A stretch of DNA of 33,067 bases from Chlamydiae bacterium RIFCSPLOWO2_12_FULL_49_12 (GCA_001796315.1 MGME01000021.1:1-33067); one strand, 5' to 3'. Positions 15,864-24,097 are shown, numbered from the stretch's first letter. The notes: generated from the letters alone by a model not told the origin. Made by a program: numbers and translations.

Positions 15864-16985
15864 TTACTTAGACTTTTTCGAAGGTTTTTTTTGCAAAGGA
15901 GTAACCGTTTTAATAGCCCGCTTCTCAGTCCTCCTGGCAACTTTGGAAGGCTCTAGCTCCTTTTTCTTCTTTGGCAAAAAGCCGCGGACCACCTCCAGCA
16001 GCGGGCGCCGTTTCTTTTCTGGCTCCATCTCTTCCGGAACAACCTCTTCCGCTTTACTGACCGCTTTGAGAAGCTTTTCCTCTTTTTCAAGACCGGGAAC
16101 GCCTCCTCCCACAAGACGCGCCGAAAGATGGCGCAGAGATTCCAACCTCTCAGAGAGGGCCTGAAGCCGTGCGTCCACCTTGACTCGAGAGCTTCCTCTC
16201 AGCGAGGCGAGCAAGTCCGCCTCCGTATCAAAACGAGACGAGAAGGTAACGGCGGCAGCGCTGGTAATTTCCGGCATGAAAAGAAAAGAACGGGCAGCCG
16301 GAGGAACTGTAGTGTAGAGATCCACGGTGACTTGGGGTTCCAGTTCAACTTTGGCGGCCTGTTTGGGCGGACGTCCCCGTTTGGGGCGCGGATTTAACGC
16401 TTCGCTCGAATAGTAGGTCTTTGCCTTGGCGAAGATCAGCTCGCGAGCTTGCATCACATCCTTGGGAGCTTTAGACTCAAAGAGCTGCATCTTCAGCTTC
16501 TCTAAAATGTTTTTACTTAAGTCAAGATCCTCTTCAAAAACAAACTGGATCTGTTCATTTCTCAGCCATTCAATGATGCGAATCCGTGAGCGCTCCACAT
16601 AGTATTGCTGCCACTTTTCCAGTTCCGTCAAATGGTCATAGATGAACTCAAGAAAATTCTCCCTGGCCTCTTTGGACTGGATAATGTCGCTGAGTTTCTC
16701 TTTCGTATCAATATCATAAACTTTTTCATTGATAAATCCCTCCATGAACTTCTTCGTCTCATAAAAAGTCATCTTGGGGATCAGACGGTAGCGCTTGAGA
16801 TTCTCTTTGAGTTCCCGGGAAAGCTCCTCCAGCTCCTTTAGCCCTTTGTCCAGATTGACAAAGAGTATAAATCCCTCAACCGTATCGAGATAGAAGTCGC
16901 GCTCGTCATCCGACTTTGCAAAGGCATCCATCAACCGATGAAAGCGCAACAATAAAGGGTTCTGAGCTTTAGGATAATCTGCCAT
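15864..16985 (-). CDS. UPF0158-family protein with an AT-hook-like motif and basic tail
   Basis: The first ~150 residues resemble the UPF0158 family (DERDFYLDTVEGFI, RYRLIPKMTFYETKKFME, AREN-FLEFIYDHLTELEKW, IIEWLRNEQI), whose function is unknown. Residues 201-208 read PKRGRPPK, an AT-hook core (RGRP with basic flanks), and the last 50 residues are Lys-rich (LPKKKKE, KKPSKKSK). Together these suggest DNA binding, which is an inference. I use ATG 16985 (MADYPKAQNP); the in-frame alternative upstream at 16997 is a GTG. A candidate promoter lies at 17027-17056. The E1 fusion follows after 11 bases, so the two probably share a transcript. A chlamydial member of this family is known (CT429). Confidence 0.78.
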   Translation of the reverse strand: MADYPKAQNPLLLRFHRLMDAFAKSDDERDFYLDTVEGFILFVNLDKGLKELEELSRELKENLKRYRLIPKMTFYETKKFMEGFINEKVYDIDTKEKLSDIIQSKEARENFLEFIYDHLTELEKWQQYYVERSRIRIIEWLRNEQIQFVFEEDLDLSKNILEKLKMQLFESKAPKDVMQARELIFAKAKTYYSSEALNPRPKRGRPPKQAAKVELEPQVTVDLYTTVPPAARSFLFMPEITSAAAVTFSSRFDTEADLLASLRGSSRVKVDARLQALSERLESLRHLSARLVGGGVPGLEKEEKLLKAVSKAEEVVPEEMEPEKKRRPLLEVVRGFLPKKKKELEPSKVARRTEKRAIKTVTPLQKKPSKKSK

Positions 16986-17026
16986 AAAAACAACCACAAA
17001 TAACTTTGTTGAATAGATAAAAGGGT

Positions 17027-17056
17027 ATCATACTCAACTGCCCTCTTCAAGCGCAA
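17027..17056 (-). promoter_or_regulatory. Candidate promoter of the UPF0158-E1 operon
   Basis: On the minus strand TTGCGC (17056-17051) and TATGAT (17032-17027) are 18 bp apart. The -10 box matches five of six consensus bases. Transcription would start near 17020, about 35 bases before the ATG at 16985. It lies back to back with the serS promoter. Confidence 0.5.
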
Positions 17057-17083
17057 TCTCAAGGGATGCAAGATCAGGAGCTG

Positions 17084-17112
17084 TTGCTTTTTTGAGAAGT
17101 CGGGCCTACAAT
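17084..17112 (+). promoter_or_regulatory. Candidate promoter of serS
   Basis: TTGCTT at 17084-17089 and TACAAT at 17107-17112 are spaced by 17 bp, upstream of serS. Transcription from about 17119 would leave a leader of roughly 13 bases containing AAAGGC before the ATG. It would drive serS, the VIT-like gene and the ATPase, since these overlap. Confidence 0.55.
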
Positions 17113-17131
17113 CACACAAAAAAGGCAAACT

Positions 17132-18409
17132 ATGTTGGATATCAAGGAGATCAGAAAAGACCCCAAAGGGATCGAGACCAGGCTCAGAACAAAAGAGCCC
17201 GCCCTTACGCTCTCTTCGGTTTTGGAGCTGGATGAGAGAGTGCGGCGCATCTTAACCGAGGCGGAGGAGCTGCAGGCAACACGCAACCAGCTCTCGAAGG
17301 ATATCGGAGAGAGGCGCAGAAAGGGAGAAGAGAGTGCTTCTCAACTAATAGAGGTGAGCGGAATGGGAGAGAGGATTGCCGCTCTTGAGCAAGAGCTCTC
17401 GGGGCTTAAGGAAAAGCTTCAGGAAGCCTTAAGCTCTCTTCCCAATCTCCCGGATGAAAGTGTAAAAATCTCTTTAAACAAGGAGGATAACGTCTGTCTG
17501 AAGAGCGTGGGAGAGAGGCCCTCCTTTTCCTTTCCCATCCGCAGCCACTTGGAGCTGGGAGAAGGACTGGCTCTCTTTGATTTTGAAAGGGGGGCAAAAC
17601 TCGCAGGGAGCGGCTGGCCTCTTTACCGCGGCCGGGGCGCCCGTCTGGAGTGGGCGCTTCTTAACTACATGCTCGATATCCACGAGGAGAATGGATTTGA
17701 ACAGTGGATGGTGCCGCTCCTTGTCAAAAAGGAGATCCTTTACGGAAGCGGACAGCTTCCCAAGTTTGCCGACCAGAGCTTTAAGCTCGATGACGCTCAC
17801 TTTCCCTTCTATCTCATCCCAACCGCCGAGGTAGTCTTAAACGGCGTCCACTTTGATGAAATACTTAACGCCGATGACCTTCCCCTAAAATATGCCGCCT
17901 ACACGCCCTGTTTCCGAAGGGAGGCGGGAGCAGCCGGACGGCAGGAGCGCGGCCTTATCCGCACCCATCAGTTCAACAAAGTGGAGATGTTCGCCTTCTC
18001 CGCTCCAGAGACAAGCGAAGAGCTTTTCCGGGAGATGATTGCCAGCGCAGAGAAGATTTTAAGCGGACTCAACCTCCACTACCGTCTGATGCAGCTGGTG
18101 ACAGCGGACACCTCCTTTGCGGCGACGAAGACAGTGGACGTGGAGGTATGGCTTCCGTCTCAAGAGCGCTATTACGAAGTCTCATCCATCTCCCACTGCT
18201 CCGACTTTCAGGCGCGCCGCTCCAAGATACGCTTTCGCAAAAGGGGCGGCAAGCCGGAGCTTGTCCATACTTTGAATGGATCGGGTCTGGCGACCTCCCG
18301 CCTGATGATTGCTCTTTTGGAAAGCAACCAACGCCCGGACGGCAGCGTCTCGCTTCCTCTCGTCTTACATCACTATTTAAAGGGAATGAAAGAGCTTAAT
18401 ATTCGATGA
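17132..18409 (+). CDS. serS: Serine-tRNA ligase
   Basis: This class II aminoacyl-tRNA synthetase charges tRNA-Ser. The 425 residues match the family. An N-terminal coiled-coil arm (about 28-105, with RNQLSKDIGERRR and EQELSGLKEKLQEAL) contacts the tRNA. The catalytic core has motif 2 CFRREAGAAGRQERGLIRTH and motif 3 NGSGLATSRLMIALLE. The start MLDIKEIRKDP is the usual N-terminus, with AAAAAGG about seven bases before ATG. It opens a plus-strand operon whose following genes overlap by four and one bases. Confidence 0.97.
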   Translation: MLDIKEIRKDPKGIETRLRTKEPALTLSSVLELDERVRRILTEAEELQATRNQLSKDIGERRRKGEESASQLIEVSGMGERIAALEQELSGLKEKLQEALSSLPNLPDESVKISLNKEDNVCLKSVGERPSFSFPIRSHLELGEGLALFDFERGAKLAGSGWPLYRGRGARLEWALLNYMLDIHEENGFEQWMVPLLVKKEILYGSGQLPKFADQSFKLDDAHFPFYLIPTAEVVLNGVHFDEILNADDLPLKYAAYTPCFRREAGAAGRQERGLIRTHQFNKVEMFAFSAPETSEELFREMIASAEKILSGLNLHYRLMQLVTADTSFAATKTVDVEVWLPSQERYYEVSSISHCSDFQARRSKIRFRKRGGKPELVHTLNGSGLATSRLMIALLESNQRPDGSVSLPLVLHHYLKGMKELNIR

Positions 18410-19173
18410 CACACTCACCGCCGCCCAATCACTTTAACGGCAAACGAGTCTCCGATCACCTCAAAGAGGCCAGGCTGCGCGCCGCTCAAGCTTCCGAAGA
18501 GATCCACGGCACGGAAATGTCCGGACATCTGGCAGCGGCCGCCGATAGTGCAAAAAACAGCTCCCTCTCTCTTTTTTTACTCTGGATCATCCTCAAACAG
18601 GCAGGGTTATCCTTCCCGCAGCTTTTTTTACTTCTCGCCCTCTTTTCTTGCGGCTCTGTGATTTGGATGGTGGGAAGAAGCGCCAACCTGGGATGGGCGC
18701 GCCTCGAGCGCCTGCACCGGCTGATCGAACAGGAGAGGTGGGAAATCGAACACCACAGACAGACCGAACGGGAGGAGCTTGTGGAGATGTATCGATCCAA
18801 GGGATTTACGGGCAAACTATTAGAAGAGGTCGTGAGTGTTTTGATGGCAGACGACAACCGCCTCCTGCAGGTTATGGTAGAAGAAGAGCTGGGCTTAAAT
18901 CTAGAAGCCTACGAACATCCCTTGAAGCAGGGCTTCGGAGCCGCTGTGGGGGCGCTTTTTGCAACGGGCTTCTCTCTTTTCGGCTACCTAATCCATCCTC
19001 CCCTGGGGCTTCCCCTTATGGCAGGAGCCGTCTTTATCTTTGCTGCTTCACTCTCTGCAAAAGCAGAAAGAAATCGGCTCATTCAGGCGATTATCTGGAA
19101 CGTCTCTGTCGGGATTTTCGCTATCGGAGCCGCCTACTTTCTCTCTCAAATCCTCTACTCCGCTTCCTCCTAA
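18406..19173 (+). CDS. VIT1/CCC1-family membrane protein, probable Fe/Mn transporter
   Basis: The 255 residues resemble the bacterial VIT/CCC1 family, which moves Fe(II) or Mn(II) out of the cytosol. Hydrophobic segments lie at about 50-85 and three more in the last 90 residues. Between them is a cytoplasmic Glu-rich helical region (EREELVEMYRSKGFTGKL, LMADDNRLLQVMVEEELGL) that corresponds to the metal-binding helices of VIT proteins, followed by HPLKQGFGAAVGALFATG. The first helix pair lacks a clean copy of the family's usual N-terminal motif, so assignment is by the central region and pattern. The ATG overlaps the serS stop (ATGA), and the stop overlaps the ATPase ATG (TAATG). The same order is known in Chlamydia (CT729-CT728-CT727). 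Metal specificity is inferred. Confidence 0.7.
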   Translation: MTHSPPPNHFNGKRVSDHLKEARLRAAQASEEIHGTEMSGHLAAAADSAKNSSLSLFLLWIILKQAGLSFPQLFLLLALFSCGSVIWMVGRSANLGWARLERLHRLIEQERWEIEHHRQTEREELVEMYRSKGFTGKLLEEVVSVLMADDNRLLQVMVEEELGLNLEAYEHPLKQGFGAAVGALFATGFSLFGYLIHPPLGLPLMAGAVFIFAASLSAKAERNRLIQAIIWNVSVGIFAIGAAYFLSQILYSASS

Positions 19174-21140
19174 TGCCTTACTATTTTGATGAATTTTTTG
19201 CGTCGGGACAAGAGGAGACGATCAGCCCCTTTTTAATCCCCTCTTCGCGCAAGTGGAGTAAAAACCTCCGGATGCGCATCGCCTGCGCCTCGGCTATTCT
19301 TCTTTGCGTCTCTTTCGCCCTCTCTCTCTTTTCTCCTCCTTTCTCTCATCTCTTTTTGATCCCGGTCTACTTTCTCTCGGGGACTCCCGCACTGATCGGA
19401 GCTATGGAAGATCTCAAACATCTCGAGATCAACATCGACGTCCTGATGACACTCGCCGCCCTTCTCTCCCTTTTTATTGGAAGCGGAAAAGAGGGAGGTC
19501 TTCTTCTGGTCCTCTTTGAACTCTCGGCAGCGCTCGAGAGCACTGTCGAACACAAGACAAAGTCAACGCTAATCCACCTCAAGCGCCTCTGTCCCATGAA
19601 GGCAAATGTCATCAAAGAACGAGGAGAGATCATCGAATCTTCTCTCAAGGAGATAGAAGCCGGAGCTAAGATTCTCATTAAGGCCGGGGAGATCGTCCCT
19701 TTAGATGGCAAGGTGATCAGCGGAAGCTCCTTTGTCAATCTCGTCCATCTCACGGGAGAGACCCGGCCCGTCTCGAAATCAGTCGGCCAGGAAGTGGCCG
19801 CTGGAGCGCTTAACTTAGACGGCACCTTAACGCTTGAGGTCACCCGCGCCAGCGGCGATTCGACCTTAAGTCAGATCATCCGCCTCATCCTTGAGGCTCA
19901 AGCTGCAAAACCCCGCCTTCAGCGTCTTTTAAATCGCTTTGGAGACCATTACGCCCTCTTCATCATCGGCCTCTCTTTTCTCTTTGCCCTCTTTCTCCCT
20001 TTCCTCTTTTCGATTCCCTATCGGGGGAGCGAGGGAAGCATCTACCGCGCTCTCACCTTTCTTATTGCCGCGTCCCCCTGTGCGCTGATTCTCTCTACCC
20101 CAACTGCCTACTTAAGCGCCATCAGCAGCTGCAGCAAGCGCGGCATTTTGTTAAAAGGAAGCGTCATCTTCGACGCCCTTGCAAACTGCTCCCGGGTGGC
20201 CTTTGATAAAACGGGCACCCTGACAACAGGCAAGCTCTCTATGGATCGAATGGAAACCCTGATTCCATCCGAGGGCATCGATGAAACCCTGGCGCTGACC
20301 CTTGCCGCAACGCTCGAGCGCCACGCTCTCCATCCGATTGGAGAAGCTCTCGTCGCTCAAGCAGAAAAGAGAGGCCTCCCCGTTCTCTCTCTGGCCCACT
20401 TCAAGTCAATCCCCGGATTCGGGCTGGAAGGAAGGGTCGATCTACCTCAAAAAGAGATCTTTTTGCACATCGGCAACGCCGCCTTTCTCTTTGAACATCT
20501 CTCCTCGTCTCTTTTAGAAAAATGGAAAGAGATCCTTCCCAAACTTCAGGAAGAAAAGGACATGTATACGCTTCTTCTCGCAGAGGGGGCTCTCTTTGCT
20601 TTCTTCTTTCGCGATGAACTCAGACCCTCCGTTCCTTCCCTCATCGAAGAACTCAAATACGAAAAGTTAAAGATCGTCATGCTCACAGGAGACCGGCGTG
20701 TGAATGCCGAAGCCGTAGCCCGTCTTTCCGGAATCGATGAGTTCTTTGCAGATCTGACTCCCGAAGAAAAACTGCGCATCGTCTCGGAGTTCTCCAAAAA
20801 AGAAGGCCTTTCCATGGTCGGAGACGGACTCAACGACGCCCCGGCCCTGGCGCGCGCCACTGTAGGAATCTCTTTAGGACAGATCGGAAGCAGAACTGCC
20901 ATCGACGCGGCGGATGTTGTTTTCCTGCATGACGAGATCTCTTTGCTCCCCTGGCTCTTTCGCAAGGCAAAAATGACGCTTAAGATCGTAAAGCAAAACC
21001 TCAGCCTTGCTCTTCTTGTCATCTCGCTTGCCTCCGTCCCCGCCCTTCTGGGCCTGGTTCCTCTTTGGCTTGCCGTCATCATCCACGAAGGAGGGACGAT
21101 CCTGGTAGGGCTAAATAGCCTGCGCCTTTTAAAGAAGTGA
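19173..21140 (+). CDS. P1B-4-type heavy-metal ATPase, probable Fe(II)/Co(II) exporter
   Basis: This is a P-type ATPase of 655 residues. It has no N-terminal metal-binding domain and six predicted membrane helices. Visible motifs are LTGETRPVS (194-196, actuator), the transmembrane metal motif SPC at 301-303, phosphorylation loop DKTGTLTTG with Asp345, an HP dipeptide (HALHPIGEAL) near 388, and GDGLNDAPALA. The last helix carries HEGGT at about 638. SPC plus HEGGT defines the P1B-4 group, known to export Co(II) or Fe(II) (for example PfeT, CtpD). Zn/Cd exporters carry CPC instead. The start at ATG 19173 overlaps the stop of the VIT-like gene; longer in-frame starts lie inside that gene. It ends the serS operon, five bases from a convergent gene. 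Confidence 0.9.
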   Translation: MPYYFDEFFASGQEETISPFLIPSSRKWSKNLRMRIACASAILLCVSFALSLFSPPFSHLFLIPVYFLSGTPALIGAMEDLKHLEINIDVLMTLAALLSLFIGSGKEGGLLLVLFELSAALESTVEHKTKSTLIHLKRLCPMKANVIKERGEIIESSLKEIEAGAKILIKAGEIVPLDGKVISGSSFVNLVHLTGETRPVSKSVGQEVAAGALNLDGTLTLEVTRASGDSTLSQIIRLILEAQAAKPRLQRLLNRFGDHYALFIIGLSFLFALFLPFLFSIPYRGSEGSIYRALTFLIAASPCALILSTPTAYLSAISSCSKRGILLKGSVIFDALANCSRVAFDKTGTLTTGKLSMDRMETLIPSEGIDETLALTLAATLERHALHPIGEALVAQAEKRGLPVLSLAHFKSIPGFGLEGRVDLPQKEIFLHIGNAAFLFEHLSSSLLEKWKEILPKLQEEKDMYTLLLAEGALFAFFFRDELRPSVPSLIEELKYEKLKIVMLTGDRRVNAEAVARLSGIDEFFADLTPEEKLRIVSEFSKKEGLSMVGDGLNDAPALARATVGISLGQIGSRTAIDAADVVFLHDEISLLPWLFRKAKMTLKIVKQNLSLALLVISLASVPALLGLVPLWLAVIIHEGGTILVGLNSLRLLKK

Positions 21141-21145
21141 GATTT

Positions 21146-22117
21146 TTATAAGAGCGGCAACTCTTCGACCAAACATGCAAAGACTTCCTGTAACCACTTT
21201 TGCTCGGAAGATGCCAAAAGATCGTTTTTCGTGTATATTCTCTCTAATTGCTCGCGCTTTAACAGGCGATTCTTCAACAGGTCCTGTAAAAGAATGACGA
21301 CATTGCCACAATCATCCGGGGCCGTCTTTTCCTGGATAAAATTTTTTAAAAAGAACTCCCATTTTTGAGATTCTTTCTTCAAAGATTTCATCAAGGAAAG
21401 CTGCTCCTTTAAGAGCCATTCCCAGACAAAGACGAGAGCGCATTGAGGATGCACATCCGTTCCATACTTTCTTAGGACCTTCGATATCAGTATCCCTTTA
21501 TCAATAAGACCACAGCCGAAAGTCTTATCACAAATCTCAGTTAGGATAAATAATGCTATTTCTTTTTCTTTGTCCGTCAATTGATTTCCGTCTATTAAGT
21601 TTGACAAAGCGATGGGGCTGCCAATTCCTTGTGGATCCATCTCTTTAGGTGATTGCTCTCCTGCCTGTAATTGCTCTTCATCGCTAATATCGCTGCCTGA
21701 GGAGGGATCTCTGTCTGACGGCAAATCGAGTGTCTCATTTTTCTGAATATCTGAAACAGGCGTGGTTGGAGACGACCGGTTCTTTGGCAGCGGGAGATAC
21801 CGCCAGACGAGCTCGCTAACCTTGATCATCAGAGGATCAAGAGAGGAGGCTTGAGCCTGCAAGCAATCTCTTACCAGCGGCTTTTTCATCACCGTCTTCC
21901 TTCTACACTCTCCTAGAGCGGCACGCAAGGCGAAATCGGAACGCTCCTTGCACACCTCGTCGACCGTGAAAAAGCCAAAGCAACCGCCTACTAGGGCGCG
22001 AAAGAGCCTTTCGATCATCCCTAACCGAGACCTCTTTTCCCTTTCAGCCCAAAAAAAACCTTTTGAAAAAGCATCCGAAAGAGACTGTAAACTATTATTA
22101 AGTATGTCCGTTATCAT
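21146..22117 (-). CDS. Hypothetical protein, possibly lineage-specific
   Basis: I do not recognise this 323-residue protein. The N-terminal part (1-115) is basic and helical, with a short hydrophobic patch (LFRALVGGCFGFFTV). Residues about 118-165 form an acidic, Ser/Pro-rich, probably disordered linker (PSDRDPSSGSDISDEEQLQ). The C-terminal part (170-323) is helical, with several Cys residues (EICDKTFGCGLID), Trp pairs (FVWEWLLKEQ) and Leu-rich helices ending LVEELPLL. No signal peptide or catalytic motif is seen. Its codons look more A/T-rich than neighbours and its upstream region is very A/T-rich, compatible with recent acquisition or relaxed constraint. It lies between the ATPase and the hrcA operon. 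An effector role is conceivable but rests only on its orphan nature. Confidence 0.65.
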   Translation of the reverse strand: MITDILNNSLQSLSDAFSKGFFWAEREKRSRLGMIERLFRALVGGCFGFFTVDEVCKERSDFALRAALGECRRKTVMKKPLVRDCLQAQASSLDPLMIKVSELVWRYLPLPKNRSSPTTPVSDIQKNETLDLPSDRDPSSGSDISDEEQLQAGEQSPKEMDPQGIGSPIALSNLIDGNQLTDKEKEIALFILTEICDKTFGCGLIDKGILISKVLRKYGTDVHPQCALVFVWEWLLKEQLSLMKSLKKESQKWEFFLKNFIQEKTAPDDCGNVVILLQDLLKNRLLKREQLERIYTKNDLLASSEQKWLQEVFACLVEELPLL

Positions 22118-22295
22118 AATTTATACTTTATTTTAACATATTAAAAATAAAAAAAACAGAAACTAAATAATTAATTTTTAATTAGTTATTTTTTAAAAAG
22201 GATTGCTTCTCTAAACTCCTTAACATCAACATTTTGAGGTTGACGAAGAGAGTTTATTGTGTAAACAACTTATCGCCAATGATTTAAGATGAGAT

Positions 22296-22322
22296 TCAGC
22301 AAACAAGAACTGCGACTGCTAA
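22296..22322 (+). promoter_or_regulatory. Degenerate CIRCE operator upstream of hrcA
   Basis: TCAGCAAAC-N9-GACTGCTAA fits the HrcA operator (consensus TTAGCACTC-N9-GAGTGCTAA) at 14 of 18 positions with the correct nine-base spacer. It lies 55-81 bases before the hrcA ATG. TAAGAT at 22285-22290 directly upstream could be the -10 box, which would put the start site inside the operator; no good -35 box is spaced to it (TTGACG at 22240 is too far). Binding would place hrcA-grpE-dnaK under autorepression by HrcA. The rest of the 259-bp gap (22118-22376) is very A/T-rich and shows no other clear element. Confidence 0.55.
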
Positions 22323-22376
22323 TTTTTCTTGCGCTGAGGGATCTCTTCTGCTACAATGCAGATTTTCAACAAGTAA

Positions 22377-23531
22377 ATGATTGTGAACGCCTTGAAAAAG
22401 CTCCTTCGTAAAAAGCCCGACAAGGATCGTAGAGAACAGCTCCTGCTGTTCGGACTGGTTGACCTCTATCTCGAAACAGGCTGTCCCGTAAGCTCGAATA
22501 GCTTAAAAGAACAGGGATTCGAGACCTTGAGTTCTGCAACGATTCGCAATGACTTGGCTAAACTGGAACAGCAGGGATACTTGGTCCAACAGCACTCCTC
22601 GGGAGGGCGCATTCCGACCTCTTTAGCCTACAAGCACTACGCGGCGCACTATCTTAACAGAGACGCTCTTCCCGAAAAGGAGGCCGATGTCCTCGCGCAA
22701 GGGTTAAACAGGGAGACGCGCGAAGTGGCCCGCTACCTCCAAAGCGCGGCCGAAGCCGTAAGCGCCGCGAGCGGCTGCGCCGTCTTTCTTTCCTCTCCCC
22801 GCTTCGATCACGACTTTGTCCTGGATGTCAAACTCATCTCCCTGGACGAAACGCGCGCGCTCTGTGTCATCTTGACCGATTTTGGAGAGGTGCACACCTC
22901 TATCCTGCACCTCGGGAAGAGAACAAGCAATCAAACGCTAAAAAAGATCGAGGCCTACTTCCATGCGCGGCTGATGAATCTTAAGCTTCCCTCTCTGTCG
23001 TCCTGCGATCAGCCCCTGGCCGACCGCCTCTACAATGAGGTGATGCTGCGCCACCTCGCAAACGCCTCCCACTTTACTCTAGAAGAGATCTATAAGACCG
23101 GCTTTTCCAAACTTGTGCAAGCAGGCGACATCAGCGATACGGCAACTCTGGCAAGCAGTCTTTCTCTTTTTGAAAATACCTCCTATTTACGCTCCCTTCT
23201 TAAAGAGTGCGGAAAGCTCAAGCAGATGCGCTGCTGGATTGCCGATGACTTGAGGGCGCCTTCTTTCACTCCCTGTTCTGTTGTGGCCGCTCCCTATGCC
23301 ATCCATCAAACCTATGTCGGCGCCATTGGGATCTTAGGCCCCAACCGTCTTCCTTACAGAAAAATCTTTGCCATCCTCAAGTATGCGGCTGCCGAAATGG
23401 GAAAGTCTCTGACGAAAAGTCTTTACAAATTTCAGATCACCTTCCGTCAACCGCGCGAAGATTTTGTCGACGCGCTTCAGGCGGCTAACTGCCTGATGTT
23501 GGAGGATAAAAAGAGAGGAAAACCAGCATGA
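22377..23531 (+). CDS. hrcA: Heat-inducible transcription repressor HrcA
   Basis: HrcA binds CIRCE operators and represses chaperone genes, with GroEL modulating its activity. The 384 residues show the N-terminal winged helix (FGLVDLYLETGCPVSSNSL, SSATIRNDLAKLEQQGYL, HSSGGRIPTSLAY) in residues about 25-85, followed by the GAF-like dimerisation region and a C-terminal IGILGPNRLPYRK motif typical of the family. The extra C-terminal end (about 360-384) extends past the usual HrcA; a similar tail is reported in chlamydial HrcA. The ATG at 22377 lacks a strong ribosome site. Its stop overlaps grpE by four bases (ATGA). A degenerate CIRCE lies just upstream. Confidence 0.95.
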   Translation: MIVNALKKLLRKKPDKDRREQLLLFGLVDLYLETGCPVSSNSLKEQGFETLSSATIRNDLAKLEQQGYLVQQHSSGGRIPTSLAYKHYAAHYLNRDALPEKEADVLAQGLNRETREVARYLQSAAEAVSAASGCAVFLSSPRFDHDFVLDVKLISLDETRALCVILTDFGEVHTSILHLGKRTSNQTLKKIEAYFHARLMNLKLPSLSSCDQPLADRLYNEVMLRHLANASHFTLEEIYKTGFSKLVQAGDISDTATLASSLSLFENTSYLRSLLKECGKLKQMRCWIADDLRAPSFTPCSVVAAPYAIHQTYVGAIGILGPNRLPYRKIFAILKYAAAEMGKSLTKSLYKFQITFRQPREDFVDALQAANCLMLEDKKRGKPA

Positions 23532-24094
23532 CTCAAACAGATGAAAAAGAAGGAATCCCTCCGGAGGCGCAAGAAGAACGCCCCTCTCCCCTGCCGGAAA
23601 ATCCGAGCGATCATTTAAGAGAGCTTAAGGAGCAAAAAGAGAAGAATCTGCTCCTGCTTGCCGACATGGAAAATTTGCGCAAGCGCCTCTATAAGGAAAA
23701 ATTGGAGATGAACCGGTTTGCCCAAGAGAATCTCCTTGCGGAAATTTTAATGCCGCTCGACAACTTTGAAAATGCCTTAGGATTTGCCGAAAAGATGTCG
23801 TCAGAGATCCAAAACTGGGCTAAGGGCTTTGAGATGATCCTCGGCCAGTTTAAAGAGATTTTGCACCGCTACCAGGTCACGGCCTTTCACTCAACGGGTG
23901 AGCAGTTTGACCCCAACCGGCATGAGGCTGTGGAGGTCGAAGAGAGACAAGATGTCCCGGAAGGCACGGTCTCTCACGAATTTTTAAAAGGCTATCAAAG
24001 CCAGGGCCGCGTCCTGCGCCCTGCCCGCGTAAAAGTGGCCAAGCGCCCCGCGCCCAAAATTCATCAAGAACAACAAGAACAAAAGAAGGAATAG
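23528..24094 (+). CDS. grpE: GrpE nucleotide exchange factor
   Basis: GrpE releases ADP from DnaK. The 188 residues have a charged, disordered N-terminus (about 1-30), a long coiled-coil (ELKEQKEKNLLLLADMENLRKRL runs from about 37), the conserved FAQENLLAEILMPLDNFENAL segment and the C-terminal beta domain (FDPNRHEAVEVEE, GTVSHEFLKGYQSQGRVLRPA-RVKVAK). A GAGG site precedes the ATG by about eight bases. It overlaps hrcA by four bases and is followed by dnaK after three. Confidence 0.97.
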   Translation: MTQTDEKEGIPPEAQEERPSPLPENPSDHLRELKEQKEKNLLLLADMENLRKRLYKEKLEMNRFAQENLLAEILMPLDNFENALGFAEKMSSEIQNWAKGFEMILGQFKEILHRYQVTAFHSTGEQFDPNRHEAVEVEERQDVPEGTVSHEFLKGYQSQGRVLRPARVKVAKRPAPKIHQEQQEQKKE

Positions 24095-24097
24095 ATT

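Noticed and set aside
18648-19172. Long upstream extension of the ATPase frame
   Set aside because: It is a second frame inside the VIT-like gene. The ATG at 19173 overlaps the VIT stop and gives the family's usual length.
19173-21140. Assigning the ATPase as a Zn/Cd exporter
   Set aside because: It has SPC, not CPC, and ends with HEGGT, both of which point to the P1B-4 Fe/Co group.
22161-22187. A/T-rich inverted repeat AACTAA...TTAGTT before a T run
   Set aside because: The inner bases pair poorly and the whole region is A/T-rich, so chance symmetry is likely. Not called as a terminator.
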